From assembly GCA_964536565.1 (NCBI GenBank), contig CAZHXK010000027.1, positions 1 to 16,550 on the forward strand: DNA of 16,550 nucleotides, in the 5' to 3' direction. The notes under the pieces were generated by a model. It searched no databases and had not been told where the DNA came from. It saw nothing but the letters and a program-made list of their open reading frames with translations. How positions within the stretch are numbered: position 1 is the stretch's first letter; each line of letters begins with the position of its first letter. Positions 6,711 through 13,169 of the stretch are shown in pieces. The DNA is from GCA-002688135 sp964536565 (lineage in GTDB: Bacteria > Patescibacteriota > Patescibacteriia > Magasanikbacterales > GCA-002688135). The translations under genes and the position numbers were made by a program.

Positions 6711-6735
6711 ATAAAAAAACCCCGAATTATCGGGG
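6711..6735 (-). terminator. Terminator of the 6752-7303 gene
   Basis: On the minus strand CCCCGA (6730-6735) and TCGGGG (6720-6725) form a 6-bp stem around a 4-nt loop, followed by TTTTTTT. It separates the two paralogues. Confidence 0.9.
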
Positions 6736-6751
6736 GCGGTGATGGGTGTGA

Positions 6752-7303
6752 TTAGTTCCGCAAGCCAAATCGCTCGAAATCGCGGAAATCGACAGCGACA
6801 ACGCAGCGTGCTTCCCATCCTTGCTGAAGCATGTCATTTAGGGCACCGACCTCGCAGAAATTCGCGCGAAAATCGACTGGAATGCCGAGTTCGATCAGCT
6901 GAACAACCAGCATGACAGGGAAGAAATACGCCTCCATGAGCATTTTATTCTCGATGGTTGCTCGTTTCAGACTGGATGCCTTATAGAGCTCCGTGAGTCT
7001 ATGCGGTTTGCCATAATGGTTGGCATCATGAGTACTGGGGTGGGGGATCGCAAGCGCATCCAAGTGCCTTCGATCCGCGTACTTTTTCGGAAATTGTTCC
7101 TGAAAAAAAGTTAGGACATGACGTCGGGCTTCCCGACGTTGCTCTCGAGGTATTGCCTCTGCATGCGCCAAGACTTCATCGTAGCGCTTTGCTACTGCAT
7201 TGGTGATGTACGCGGCTACAACTCCGTGCTGTCCTACTTCTTCAGGTGTATCGACTACATCGTCCACGATGTTAGTGACAAATCGTCTTAGTCTGTCAAA
7301 CAT
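6752..7303 (-). CDS. Hypothetical protein of a paralogous pair (183 aa)
   Basis: ATG at 7303 is preceded by GAGGA at suitable spacing. The protein is 183 residues: an N-terminal helix (MFDRLRRFVTNIVDDVVD), a charged helical middle (IPREQRREARRHVLTFF, 51-67), a hydrophobic segment PVMLVVQLIELGIPV (129-143), and a C-terminus AR.V.A...DFERFGL (about 165-181). Compared with the 6034-6633 product, the P-x(7)-L-x-E-x-G-x-P-V segment and the AR-x-V-x-A...D-x-ER-x-GL tail align; the middle aligns more loosely from 'IP(K/R)'. Family unknown. The line at 6841-6900 is 57% GC. It has a strong own promoter and a perfect terminator. Readthrough from the glycosyltransferase gene upstream is possible because no terminator separates them. 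Confidence 0.75.
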   Translation of the reverse strand: MFDRLRRFVTNIVDDVVDTPEEVGQHGVVAAYITNAVAKRYDEVLAHAEAIPREQRREARRHVLTFFQEQFPKKYADRRHLDALAIPHPSTHDANHYGKPHRLTELYKASSLKRATIENKMLMEAYFFPVMLVVQLIELGIPVDFRANFCEVGALNDMLQQGWEARCVVAVDFRDFERFGLRN

Positions 7304-7348
7304 TGTTGTCCTCAGTGCTGCAAAGGTGATGTGGAAATGAACACGCCG

Positions 7349-7377
7349 AATATATCACTAATCGCCGAGCTTGTCAA
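7349..7377 (-). promoter_or_regulatory. Promoter of the 6752-7303 gene
   Basis: On the minus strand: TTGACA (7372-7377), a 17-bp spacer ending in TGA, then TATATT (7349-7354). The -35 lies inside the last codons of the upstream glycosyltransferase gene. The predicted leader is about 38 nt. Confidence 0.75.
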
Positions 7378-9064
7378 TAGTCAGAATGCGCCAATTCCAT
7401 TCGTCATATAGCGTATTCCAATGAGTTTCGTCGATCAGTTCAGGGTTCAGATCAATCGTATAAGAGGTACCACCATTAGGATAATCATCGATCCAGAAGT
7501 TTAGTGGGTACACATCCCTCTCTTCATCATAAAATAAAAGTAGGGAATCAATGGGAGGTTCAACTGCCTGAGCTATTTCAAAAAATTCTCCAGCTGTGGT
7601 GCTTGAGGCCATCATTTCAATTGTCTCCAACCGATCAGAAAAGCCAGCCGCAAAATGAGAGTAATGTTCGTTGTGTGCGATATAATAGTTCAGTGGAAGA
7701 TATGTGTTGATTTCAGGGCGCGTCGGAGCAAGCCATATGCGATCAGTATAATCAGGAACGTGTGTTTTAATCTCCTCAGCCAAAATAAACTCCTTTGGAA
7801 CGAGTGTGTTTTGGTTGATGCGATCGATCATACCTGGGTTATCAATGAGATCAACATAAGGAGAGAGTGATGTGATGAGAACGATGCCGAGTGCAATGCC
7901 AGAAAACTGAGCTGAGCGACCGAAACGATGCGAGATGTAGTAATAGGATTCTAGTACTACATAACCCAATCCAACAGCAAGGCAGGCACGACCGAGATAT
8001 AGAAATGGTTTGGATGGAAGTAGGGGAGATGCGTCCTGTAGAAACTGCATTAAGCCAAGTGTTTGGTACAGATATGAAACTACGTATAAAATAAGAACGG
8101 ATAAGAAGAATCGATTTTTGCGAGCAACAATCAAACCAGCAAGACCTGCAAAAGAAAACAGCGCTCGCAACCCGCCGTCTGTCCATGGAGTAAACGTTAG
8201 GACGTCATGTATGCTAAAATAAGTACCTTGCGCCAAATCGATGCCATGGGTTTGGATTGATTGAAACAAGGGGATGATGTAAGGAGATGCAAGTAGTAAT
8301 ATGAGTGCTCCGAGCTGAAGCAGATGTATACTGTTGTGGAGTTTATTCCGAGAAAGGTATATGAGCATGAGAAGGGTTGGTGCAATAAGCACTCCCCAAA
8401 AATAGTATGTCATCAGGATGGCGGCACCGGAGATGCTGTAGAGTACGACATGGTAGATACGCCAACGTTCTTTCTGAAACTGAACGCCGATCGCGCCGAC
8501 GAGTATCACGCTTAATAATGCAGATAGTGCTTCGTGTGGCTTGAGGATAAATTCATCGAATGGAAGTAGTGTGAGAAAGGAAAGGGGGATTAAAAGATAG
8601 AGCCATGGATTAAGAAGTGCGTCTCGTGATTTTTTGTCATGAAGTTTGAACCAAAGAAATGTACCGAGAAATAAGACGAGTGAGCTGAGGACGACGCCGA
8701 TCTTGTATGCAGCCAAACCATTGCTTGCAAACGGCTGTGCAATAAACCCGACAACCCAAAAGTAGAGCGGTGGATAAAACGCAGGTAGGTTTGAATAGTA
8801 GAAATCAGAACCGAAATCACCATTCACAACCTGCGTCATGAATGAGCCGATATACAGCTCGTCGCCGTTATTTCCCCAAAACATCGTAGATTGGGGAGTG
8901 AGCAGTACAAGGCTAAAGGTAGCAAGGCTTACTGCTAAAACCGCACTGAAATACAGAGGTTTCCGAGTGCGCTTCACAATCAAGAAGAAAACCACTATCA
9001 TAGTGGCTACCAAAATGATCTTTTCGGTGGCGAGGATATCGAGGGTTATTGGACTCAGATTCAT
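7358..9064 (-). CDS. GT-C membrane glycosyltransferase, arabinofuranosyltransferase AftA-like
   Basis: A 568-residue polytopic protein with about 10-12 predicted helices in residues 13-410 and a soluble C-terminal domain of about 150 residues. After the second helix, an extracytoplasmic loop has NNGDE (65-69) and then DFYYSNLPAFYPPLYFW (87-103). This combination resembles the AftA/GT85 galactan arabinofuranosyltransferases of mycobacteria ('GLPP(F/Y)YPPGWFW' after an acidic motif), as well as GT-C enzymes generally, where the acidic residues are catalytic and the donor is a polyprenyl-phosphate sugar. Transfer of a lipid-linked sugar to a surface glycan or glycoprotein outside the membrane is therefore likely; the sugar itself is a guess. 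No Shine-Dalgarno is visible, and the GIY-YIG cassette repeat begins 7 bp upstream of the start codon, so its original promoter may have been displaced. Confidence 0.7.
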   Translation of the reverse strand: MNLSPITLDILATEKIILVATMIVVFFLIVKRTRKPLYFSAVLAVSLATFSLVLLTPQSTMFWGNNGDELYIGSFMTQVVNGDFGSDFYYSNLPAFYPPLYFWVVGFIAQPFASNGLAAYKIGVVLSSLVLFLGTFLWFKLHDKKSRDALLNPWLYLLIPLSFLTLLPFDEFILKPHEALSALLSVILVGAIGVQFQKERWRIYHVVLYSISGAAILMTYYFWGVLIAPTLLMLIYLSRNKLHNSIHLLQLGALILLLASPYIIPLFQSIQTHGIDLAQGTYFSIHDVLTFTPWTDGGLRALFSFAGLAGLIVARKNRFFLSVLILYVVSYLYQTLGLMQFLQDASPLLPSKPFLYLGRACLAVGLGYVVLESYYYISHRFGRSAQFSGIALGIVLITSLSPYVDLIDNPGMIDRINQNTLVPKEFILAEEIKTHVPDYTDRIWLAPTRPEINTYLPLNYYIAHNEHYSHFAAGFSDRLETIEMMASSTTAGEFFEIAQAVEPPIDSLLLFYDEERDVYPLNFWIDDYPNGGTSYTIDLNPELIDETHWNTLYDEWNWRILTIDKLGD

Positions 9065-9070
9065 ACATCA

Positions 9071-9110
9071 ACTGTCATCTTGAGCAAAGCGCTAGCGGAG
9101 TCGAAAGATC
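9071..9110 (+). repeat. Left terminal inverted repeat of the GIY-YIG cassette
   Basis: It consists of an outer 15-nt block (9071-9085) and an inner 12-nt block (9099-9110). Read against the reverse complement of 9419-9450, each block has a single mismatch. The spacer between the blocks differs in length (13 nt here, 5 nt on the right). Confidence 0.8.
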
Positions 9111-9131
9111 CCGTCGGCCATAGCTAAAGGT

Positions 9132-9413
9132 ATGAAAATATATTACGTGTACATCCTTAGTAATTCCCGCCGAACAGTACTATATATCGGTGTAACAGGA
9201 TGCTTAGAGAAAAGATTACTCGAACATGCACTCAAAAGCAAAAAGAACTCGTTTACAGAAAAGTATAATACCGATGAGCTTGTATATTTTGAAGATTATG
9301 CAGATACGAAAGACGCCATCGCCAGAGAGAAACAGTTAAAAAAATGGACAAGAATAAAAAAAGAGAAGCTTATTAAACAATCGAATCCTGAGATGAAGAA
9401 CTTGCTTGGTTAA
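9132..9413 (+). CDS. GIY-YIG nuclease, small single-domain (UPF0213/YhbQ-like)
   Basis: A 93-residue protein that is nothing but a GIY-YIG domain. The paired motif appears as YVY (5-7) and YIG (18-20); the catalytic arginine is R28 and the following histidine H32 (KRLLEH). The metal-binding glutamate is E66 in the REKQLKKW helix. All expected residues are present, so metal-dependent nicking or cleavage of DNA is plausible. The C-terminal 20 residues are lysine-rich. Known relatives are stand-alone proteins of unclear role; others of the fold are UvrC, homing endonucleases and retroelement nucleases. AAGG lies only 1 nt from the ATG, a poor ribosome site, and no convincing promoter is visible. 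The gene is framed by inverted repeats, which suggests it is the nuclease of a repeat-associated cassette rather than a uvrA partner. Confidence 0.9.
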   Translation: MKIYYVYILSNSRRTVLYIGVTGCLEKRLLEHALKSKKNSFTEKYNTDELVYFEDYADTKDAIAREKQLKKWTRIKKEKLIKQSNPEMKNLLG

Positions 9414-9418
9414 GGCGA

Positions 9419-9450
9419 GATCCTTCGACTAAAACGCTCAGGATGACAGT
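9419..9450 (-). repeat. Right terminal inverted repeat of the GIY-YIG cassette
   Basis: The blocks 9419-9430 and 9436-9450 are the inverted counterparts of 9099-9110 and 9071-9085, with one mismatch in each. The outer block ends 7 bp before the uvrA start codon chosen here and contains the alternative uvrA ATG at 9443. Confidence 0.8.
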
Positions 9451-9457
9451 GATCAGT

Positions 9458-12043
9458 ATGGAAGACAAAATTGTCATTAAAGGAGCACGGGAGCACAACC
9501 TGAAGGATGTGAATCTCGAGTTACCTCGAAATAAAATGACTGTGTTTACGGGGTTATCCGGTTCAGGGAAATCCTCTCTCGCTTTTGATACTATCTTCGC
9601 TGAAGGTCAGCGACGCTATGTCGAGAGTCTTTCTGCATATGCTCGACAGTTTTTAGGGCAGATGTCTAAGCCAGATGTAGATGAGATTACTGGTCTATCT
9701 CCAGCTATTTCGATTGATCAGAAAGCTCATTCTGCAAACCCCCGGTCTATTGTTGCCACGATCACCGAAATCTATGACTATCTTCGTGTGCTGTATGCGC
9801 GCGTTGGACAGCCTCATTGTGTGACGTGCGACAAGCCTATTTCAAAATTATCAGTTGATGAGATGATTGGTCTCATCATGAAAAAAGTTGGGAAGGAGAA
9901 AAAAGAAGGGAAGTTGATTCGTATTTACGCTCCAGTCGTGCGCGGTCGAAAAGGAGAGTACTTTCAGTTGATGAACGATCTGTATACATCTGGATTCATG
10001 AAGGTTCGAGTCGACGGAAAACAGCAATCACTTAAAGATCAAATCAAACTGTCTCGTCATAAGAAACATACGATCGAGGTGGTGATCGACGAGATATCCG
10101 CAAAGATTTTGGGGAAGGGGTTAGATGCGGATCGCCAAAGATTGGCTGAAGCACTCGAACTCGCGCTTACATATGGACAGGACACATTAATTGTTCAATA
10201 CCCTGATGGTGAGGAAGCTCTTTTCTCAGCGCAGTTTTCATGTCCAGATGATGGATTTTCGTTTCCAGAAATTGAACCTCGCCTATTTAGTTTCAATTCT
10301 CCGTATGGCTATTGCGAATATTGTAGCGGGCTCGGAACAGAGGAGTTATTCTCAGAGCAGGAATGCCCCGAGTGTAAGGGTGCGCGACTTCGACCCGAGG
10401 GATTGGCGGTACGAATTGCAGGGAAGAGTATTGTTGATGTGACATCACTTTCGGTTGAGCATGCGCTCACGTATTTCATGGATCTTCTTCCATCGGAGAA
10501 TGCTAAAAAGAAATCGAAGAGTGAACTTTCAGAAACAGAATATGAGATTGCAAAGAATGTGTTGCGCGAAATCGTAGACAGAACGTCCTTCATGTTGGAT
10601 GTTGGGTTGCATTACCTCACACTGAATCGACGTGCAGGAACACTTTCAGGTGGAGAAGCTCAGCGAATTCGATTAGCTTCCCAGATCGGATCTAAGCTCA
10701 CGGGAACATTATACGTTCTGGATGAACCAACGATCGGGCTGCATCAACGCGATAACGAAAAACTCATCAAAACACTTCTAGAGCTTCGCGATTTAGGAAA
10801 CACTATTATTGTCGTAGAACATGACGAAGCGACAATTAACGCATCAGATTACCTCGCGGATATTGGACCAGCAGCAGGAAAGCACGGTGGTGAGGTAGTA
10901 GTCGCGGGCGAAACAAAAAAACTGCTCGCATCAAAGAACAAAGAAAAATCACTGACGCTCGACTATCTTCAGGGAAACAAATCAATTCCTATTCCTGAGC
11001 GACGAAGATATAAAAATTTGGATGTCATTAAGATTATTGGTGCGACGGCGAATAATCTGAAAAATATAGATGTGGAGATTCCACTCAGACGTCTGGTGTG
11101 TGTGACGGGAGTTTCGGGTTCAGGAAAATCAACGCTCGTAAATCAGACATTACACAGAACAATACTGAATCGGCTTCGTCATCTCAACAAGAAAGTGGGG
11201 GATGCAAAAGCGGTTCTTGGAACAGAATATATTGATAAGATCGCGCGTGTATCTCAGTCTGCAATTGGACGAACTCCGCGTTCAAATCCGGTTACATATA
11301 CAGGAGCCTTCACGCATATCAGAGACATGTTTGCGATGACGGCAGACTCGCGAACGCGCGGTTGGAAGCCGGGGCGATTCTCATTCAACGTAAAACGTGA
11401 TCGTGGCGGAGGACGATGTGATAACTGCCAAGGGAACGGATTTCTTTCGATCGAAATGCATTTCCTTCCAACGGTATATGTTAATTGTGACGTCTGTAAG
11501 GGGAAGCGGTTCGATCATGAAACGCTTGCGGTGAAGTACAATGGAAAATCTATTGCTGATGTATTGGAAATGACTATTGAAGAAGCTGCTGTGTTTTTTA
11601 CAGATGTACCTGCGATCGCAGATAAAATGAAAGTGCTGAATGAGGTGGGGTTGGGATACTTGCAACTTGGGCAATCTGCTCGAACGCTTTCTGGTGGGGA
11701 AGCGCAACGCGTCAAGCTTGCAACGTATCTCTCGAAACGTGATACACGAAAGACACTCTTTATCTTAGATGAGCCTTCGGTGGGGTTGCACTATGATGAC
11801 GTGCGTAAATTAATAGACGTACTTCAGAAGCTCGTTGAGCGTGGAAACACAGTTCTTGTTATCGAGCACAACATGGAAATTATTAAATGCGCTGATTGGG
11901 TGATTGATCTCGGCCCTGAAGGTGGAGATCGAGGTGGTGAAGTAGTTGCTGTTGGAACACCTGAGGATGTCTCCAAAAAGGCGGGGAGTTACACTGGAAA
12001 GTATCTTAAGAAGGTATTGAAGGTTGACAAGATACAAAAATGA
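9458..12043 (+). CDS. uvrA: UvrABC excinuclease subunit A lacking the insertion domain
   Basis: UvrA is the damage-sensing ABC ATPase of nucleotide excision repair. The start at 9458 gives MEDKIVIKGAREHNL, the normal N-terminus; the ATG at 9443 lies inside the cassette repeat. It has 861 residues against about 940 in typical UvrA. Two ABC modules are complete: Walker A 32-39 and 551-558, signature LSGGEAQR at 396-403 and 744-751, DEPT 422-425 and DEPS 771-774. The UvrB-binding region between C124 and C262 is of normal length. The zinc module at C654, C657, C677, C680 is intact. Two oddities: the Cys pair expected at 262-265 reads CPDD, losing the second Cys; and only 13 residues separate CEYC (286-289) from CPEC (303-306), where E. 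coli has roughly a hundred. Confidence 0.97.
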   Translation: MEDKIVIKGAREHNLKDVNLELPRNKMTVFTGLSGSGKSSLAFDTIFAEGQRRYVESLSAYARQFLGQMSKPDVDEITGLSPAISIDQKAHSANPRSIVATITEIYDYLRVLYARVGQPHCVTCDKPISKLSVDEMIGLIMKKVGKEKKEGKLIRIYAPVVRGRKGEYFQLMNDLYTSGFMKVRVDGKQQSLKDQIKLSRHKKHTIEVVIDEISAKILGKGLDADRQRLAEALELALTYGQDTLIVQYPDGEEALFSAQFSCPDDGFSFPEIEPRLFSFNSPYGYCEYCSGLGTEELFSEQECPECKGARLRPEGLAVRIAGKSIVDVTSLSVEHALTYFMDLLPSENAKKKSKSELSETEYEIAKNVLREIVDRTSFMLDVGLHYLTLNRRAGTLSGGEAQRIRLASQIGSKLTGTLYVLDEPTIGLHQRDNEKLIKTLLELRDLGNTIIVVEHDEATINASDYLADIGPAAGKHGGEVVVAGETKKLLASKNKEKSLTLDYLQGNKSIPIPERRRYKNLDVIKIIGATANNLKNIDVEIPLRRLVCVTGVSGSGKSTLVNQTLHRTILNRLRHLNKKVGDAKAVLGTEYIDKIARVSQSAIGRTPRSNPVTYTGAFTHIRDMFAMTADSRTRGWKPGRFSFNVKRDRGGGRCDNCQGNGFLSIEMHFLPTVYVNCDVCKGKRFDHETLAVKYNGKSIADVLEMTIEEAAVFFTDVPAIADKMKVLNEVGLGYLQLGQSARTLSGGEAQRVKLATYLSKRDTRKTLFILDEPSVGLHYDDVRKLIDVLQKLVERGNTVLVIEHNMEIIKCADWVIDLGPEGGDRGGEVVAVGTPEDVSKKAGSYTGKYLKKVLKVDKIQK

Positions 12044-12052
12044 TGGCATGCT
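12024..12052 (+). promoter_or_regulatory. Promoter of the 12088 gene, overlapping the uvrA 3' end
   Basis: TTGACA (12024-12029), a 17-bp spacer ending in TGG, then CATGCT (12047-12052). The -35 is within the last uvrA codons; the -10 is weak but extended. Confidence 0.5.
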
Positions 12053-12087
12053 CTCATCGTTCTTTGATTAAATACAAGAGGTGCTAC

Positions 12088-12312
12088 ATGGCGAATGTTA
12101 CGATTGATTTGAATTTTCTTCCGGATACTGCGGTGATTCAGTACGGTGAGGCGTTTGGTCCTTCATCACGTGATTGGCAGGGCGGAGAAAACGCAAGAAG
12201 CGAAACGATCATCACACAGAAATCCGTTGCTGATCTGAAGGTTGCGGTTGCGGAGAATCCTGAGAAGTACGTGGATATCGAAGTAAAAGCAATCACATTT
12301 CCCAGCGTATAG
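12088..12312 (+). CDS. Hypothetical protein, 74 aa
   Basis: ATG at 12088 is preceded by AGAGG with a 7-nt gap; the upstream in-frame ATG at 12040 overlaps the promoter and uvrA and is rejected. This small acidic soluble protein has 74 residues, beginning MANVTIDLNFLPD and ending in a beta-like segment YVDIEVKAITFPSV. A central loop is rich in polar residues (SSRDWQGGENARSE, 26-39). Family not recognised. The line at 12121-12180 is 55% GC. Its own promoter lies in the end of uvrA and a strong terminator follows 8 bp after the stop, so it is expressed separately from uvrA. Confidence 0.65.
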   Translation: MANVTIDLNFLPDTAVIQYGEAFGPSSRDWQGGENARSETIITQKSVADLKVAVAENPEKYVDIEVKAITFPSV

Positions 12313-12320
12313 CGCTATTG

Positions 12321-12344
12321 GCGAGCCTCCTGGCTCGCTTTTTT
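12321..12344 (+). terminator. Rho-independent terminator of the 12088 gene
   Basis: GCGAGCC (12321-12327), loop TCCT, GGCTCGC (12332-12338), then TTTTTT. Confidence 0.92.
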
Positions 12345-12359
12345 GTTACAATCAAACTA

Positions 12360-12388
12360 TTGACACATACAGCGTATAGTGGTATCGT
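12360..12388 (+). promoter_or_regulatory. Promoter of the 12477-13102 gene pair
   Basis: TTGACA (12360-12365), a 17-bp spacer ending in TGG, then TATCGT (12383-12388). The predicted start near 12395 gives a leader of about 82 nt, the longest in the window. Confidence 0.65.
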
Positions 12389-12440
12389 ATCAACAGTTCT
12401 TAAGCATAAGGATGAGTGTCCATCAGAGACAGATAATATC

Positions 12441-12466
12441 GATATAAAAATTTTTATATCAGGAGG
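12441..12466 (+). promoter_or_regulatory. Perfect AT palindrome abutting a full Shine-Dalgarno
   Basis: The arms GATATAAAAA (12441-12450) and TTTTTATATC (12451-12460) form a perfect 20-bp palindrome. AGGAGG follows at 12461-12466 with no gap, 10 nt before the ATG at 12477. It could be a protein-binding operator or, in RNA, a weak AU hairpin next to the ribosome site. Confidence 0.6.
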
Positions 12467-12476
12467 TAGCTAAGAG

Positions 12477-12854
12477 ATGTCGGATGAAGAAAAACAAGAG
12501 CCTGAACAGGAGGAGTGGTTCGTGGATAGTGGAGCAGCAAAAGACAGGCCAACGGGCTCACCAAGAAAAGACAAGTCAATGCTGTGGATTGGGATTGGAG
12601 CCGTTGCGATTATTGCGGTGTTTGCAGTTGTGCTGAATGCGGAAAACTCAGCTAAGACAGAGTCGACCGAAAGAAAGACGCACGACAATGCCGCGCCATA
12701 CGGAATCACGAAGTGCGATGAGTTTCTGAGAGCAGCTGGAGAGGCTGGAAGTTCTATGGAGATGGACCGAAGATCAACGATCGCGACTGCGTGTTATCTC
12801 TCGCATCTCGTAACACGTGAGCAACCAGCGGAGACAGAAGAAGAAACGGAATGA
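12477..12854 (+). CDS. Single-pass membrane protein with acidic N-terminus, 125 aa
   Basis: It has 125 residues. Residues 1-34 are very acidic (EEKQEPEQEEW), then basic just before the helix. One membrane helix spans about 35-54 (MLWIGIGAVAIIAVFAVVL). The rest is a soluble domain with two cysteines (in KCDEFL and ATACYLSH) that could form a disulfide if it faces outward, ending in a glutamate-rich tail. No family is recognised. The start has the strongest ribosome site in the window (AGGAGG, 10 nt upstream). Its stop overlaps the start of the next gene as ATGA, so the two are probably translationally coupled. Confidence 0.7.
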   Translation: MSDEEKQEPEQEEWFVDSGAAKDRPTGSPRKDKSMLWIGIGAVAIIAVFAVVLNAENSAKTESTERKTHDNAAPYGITKCDEFLRAAGEAGSSMEMDRRSTIATACYLSHLVTREQPAETEEETE

Positions 12855-13102
12855 TCATCAGTATTATCGGTTGGACGGGAACATTACTTTGTCTCACTGC
12901 ATTCTTTCTCGTCTCGAGAGGACGGATAGAAGGGACAGGGTATTTGTTTCACCTTATGAACGCGTTCGGAGCTATCGGTATCGGCATTCCTGTGTTCATG
13001 AACGGAACGTGGTCGGTGGTTGCGCTGGAGGTCGCTTGGTTTACTATCGCAGTGTTAGCTATGAACAAACGAAGAAAAGACAAAAAAACAGTCAAAGCTT
13101 GA
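12851..13102 (+). CDS. CBU_0592-like small membrane protein, 83 aa
   Basis: It has 83 residues and three predicted helices, at about 3-20, 32-50 and 54-70, with a basic C-terminus (NKRRKDKK). The pattern GW.GT...L.AF.L.S at the start, Y..HL.NA.GAIGIG in the middle and EVAWF.IA near the end is that of the CBU_0592-type membrane domain, whose function is unknown. It starts inside the stop codon of the previous gene (ATGA overlap) and has only a weak ribosome site of its own, so coupling is likely. A terminator stem begins within its stop codon. Confidence 0.8.
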   Translation: MIISIIGWTGTLLCLTAFFLVSRGRIEGTGYLFHLMNAFGAIGIGIPVFMNGTWSVVALEVAWFTIAVLAMNKRRKDKKTVKA

Positions 13103-13120
13103 GCCTACGGGCTCTTTTTT
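13101..13120 (+). terminator. Terminator of the 12477-13102 pair
   Basis: GAGCC (13101-13105), loop TACG, GGCTC (13110-13114), then TTTTTT. The TGA stop codon is part of the stem. Confidence 0.85.
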
Positions 13121-13169
13121 ATTTGTGAGGATTTACAGGATGGGGGTGGCATGATAGGTTGGTTGCACT

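Larger units (their letters stand above)
9071..9450 (+). mobile_element. Candidate 380-bp nuclease cassette: inverted repeats around a GIY-YIG gene
   Basis: A lone GIY-YIG endonuclease gene sits exactly between inverted copies of a two-block repeat (TGTCATC.TGAGC ... AGTCGAA.GATC). The repeat wording matches a dispersed sequence I recall from many bacterial genomes. A four-base ATCA occurs just outside both ends (9067-9070 and, one base further out, 9452-9455), but this is too short to count as a target-site duplication. The cassette fills the whole gap between the divergent glycosyltransferase gene and uvrA. Mobility is inferred from structure only; no transposase is present. Confidence 0.5.

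Noticed and set aside
9067..9455. ATCA as a target-site duplication of the GIY-YIG cassette
   Set aside because: Four bases, not placed symmetrically at the two ends, are well within chance.
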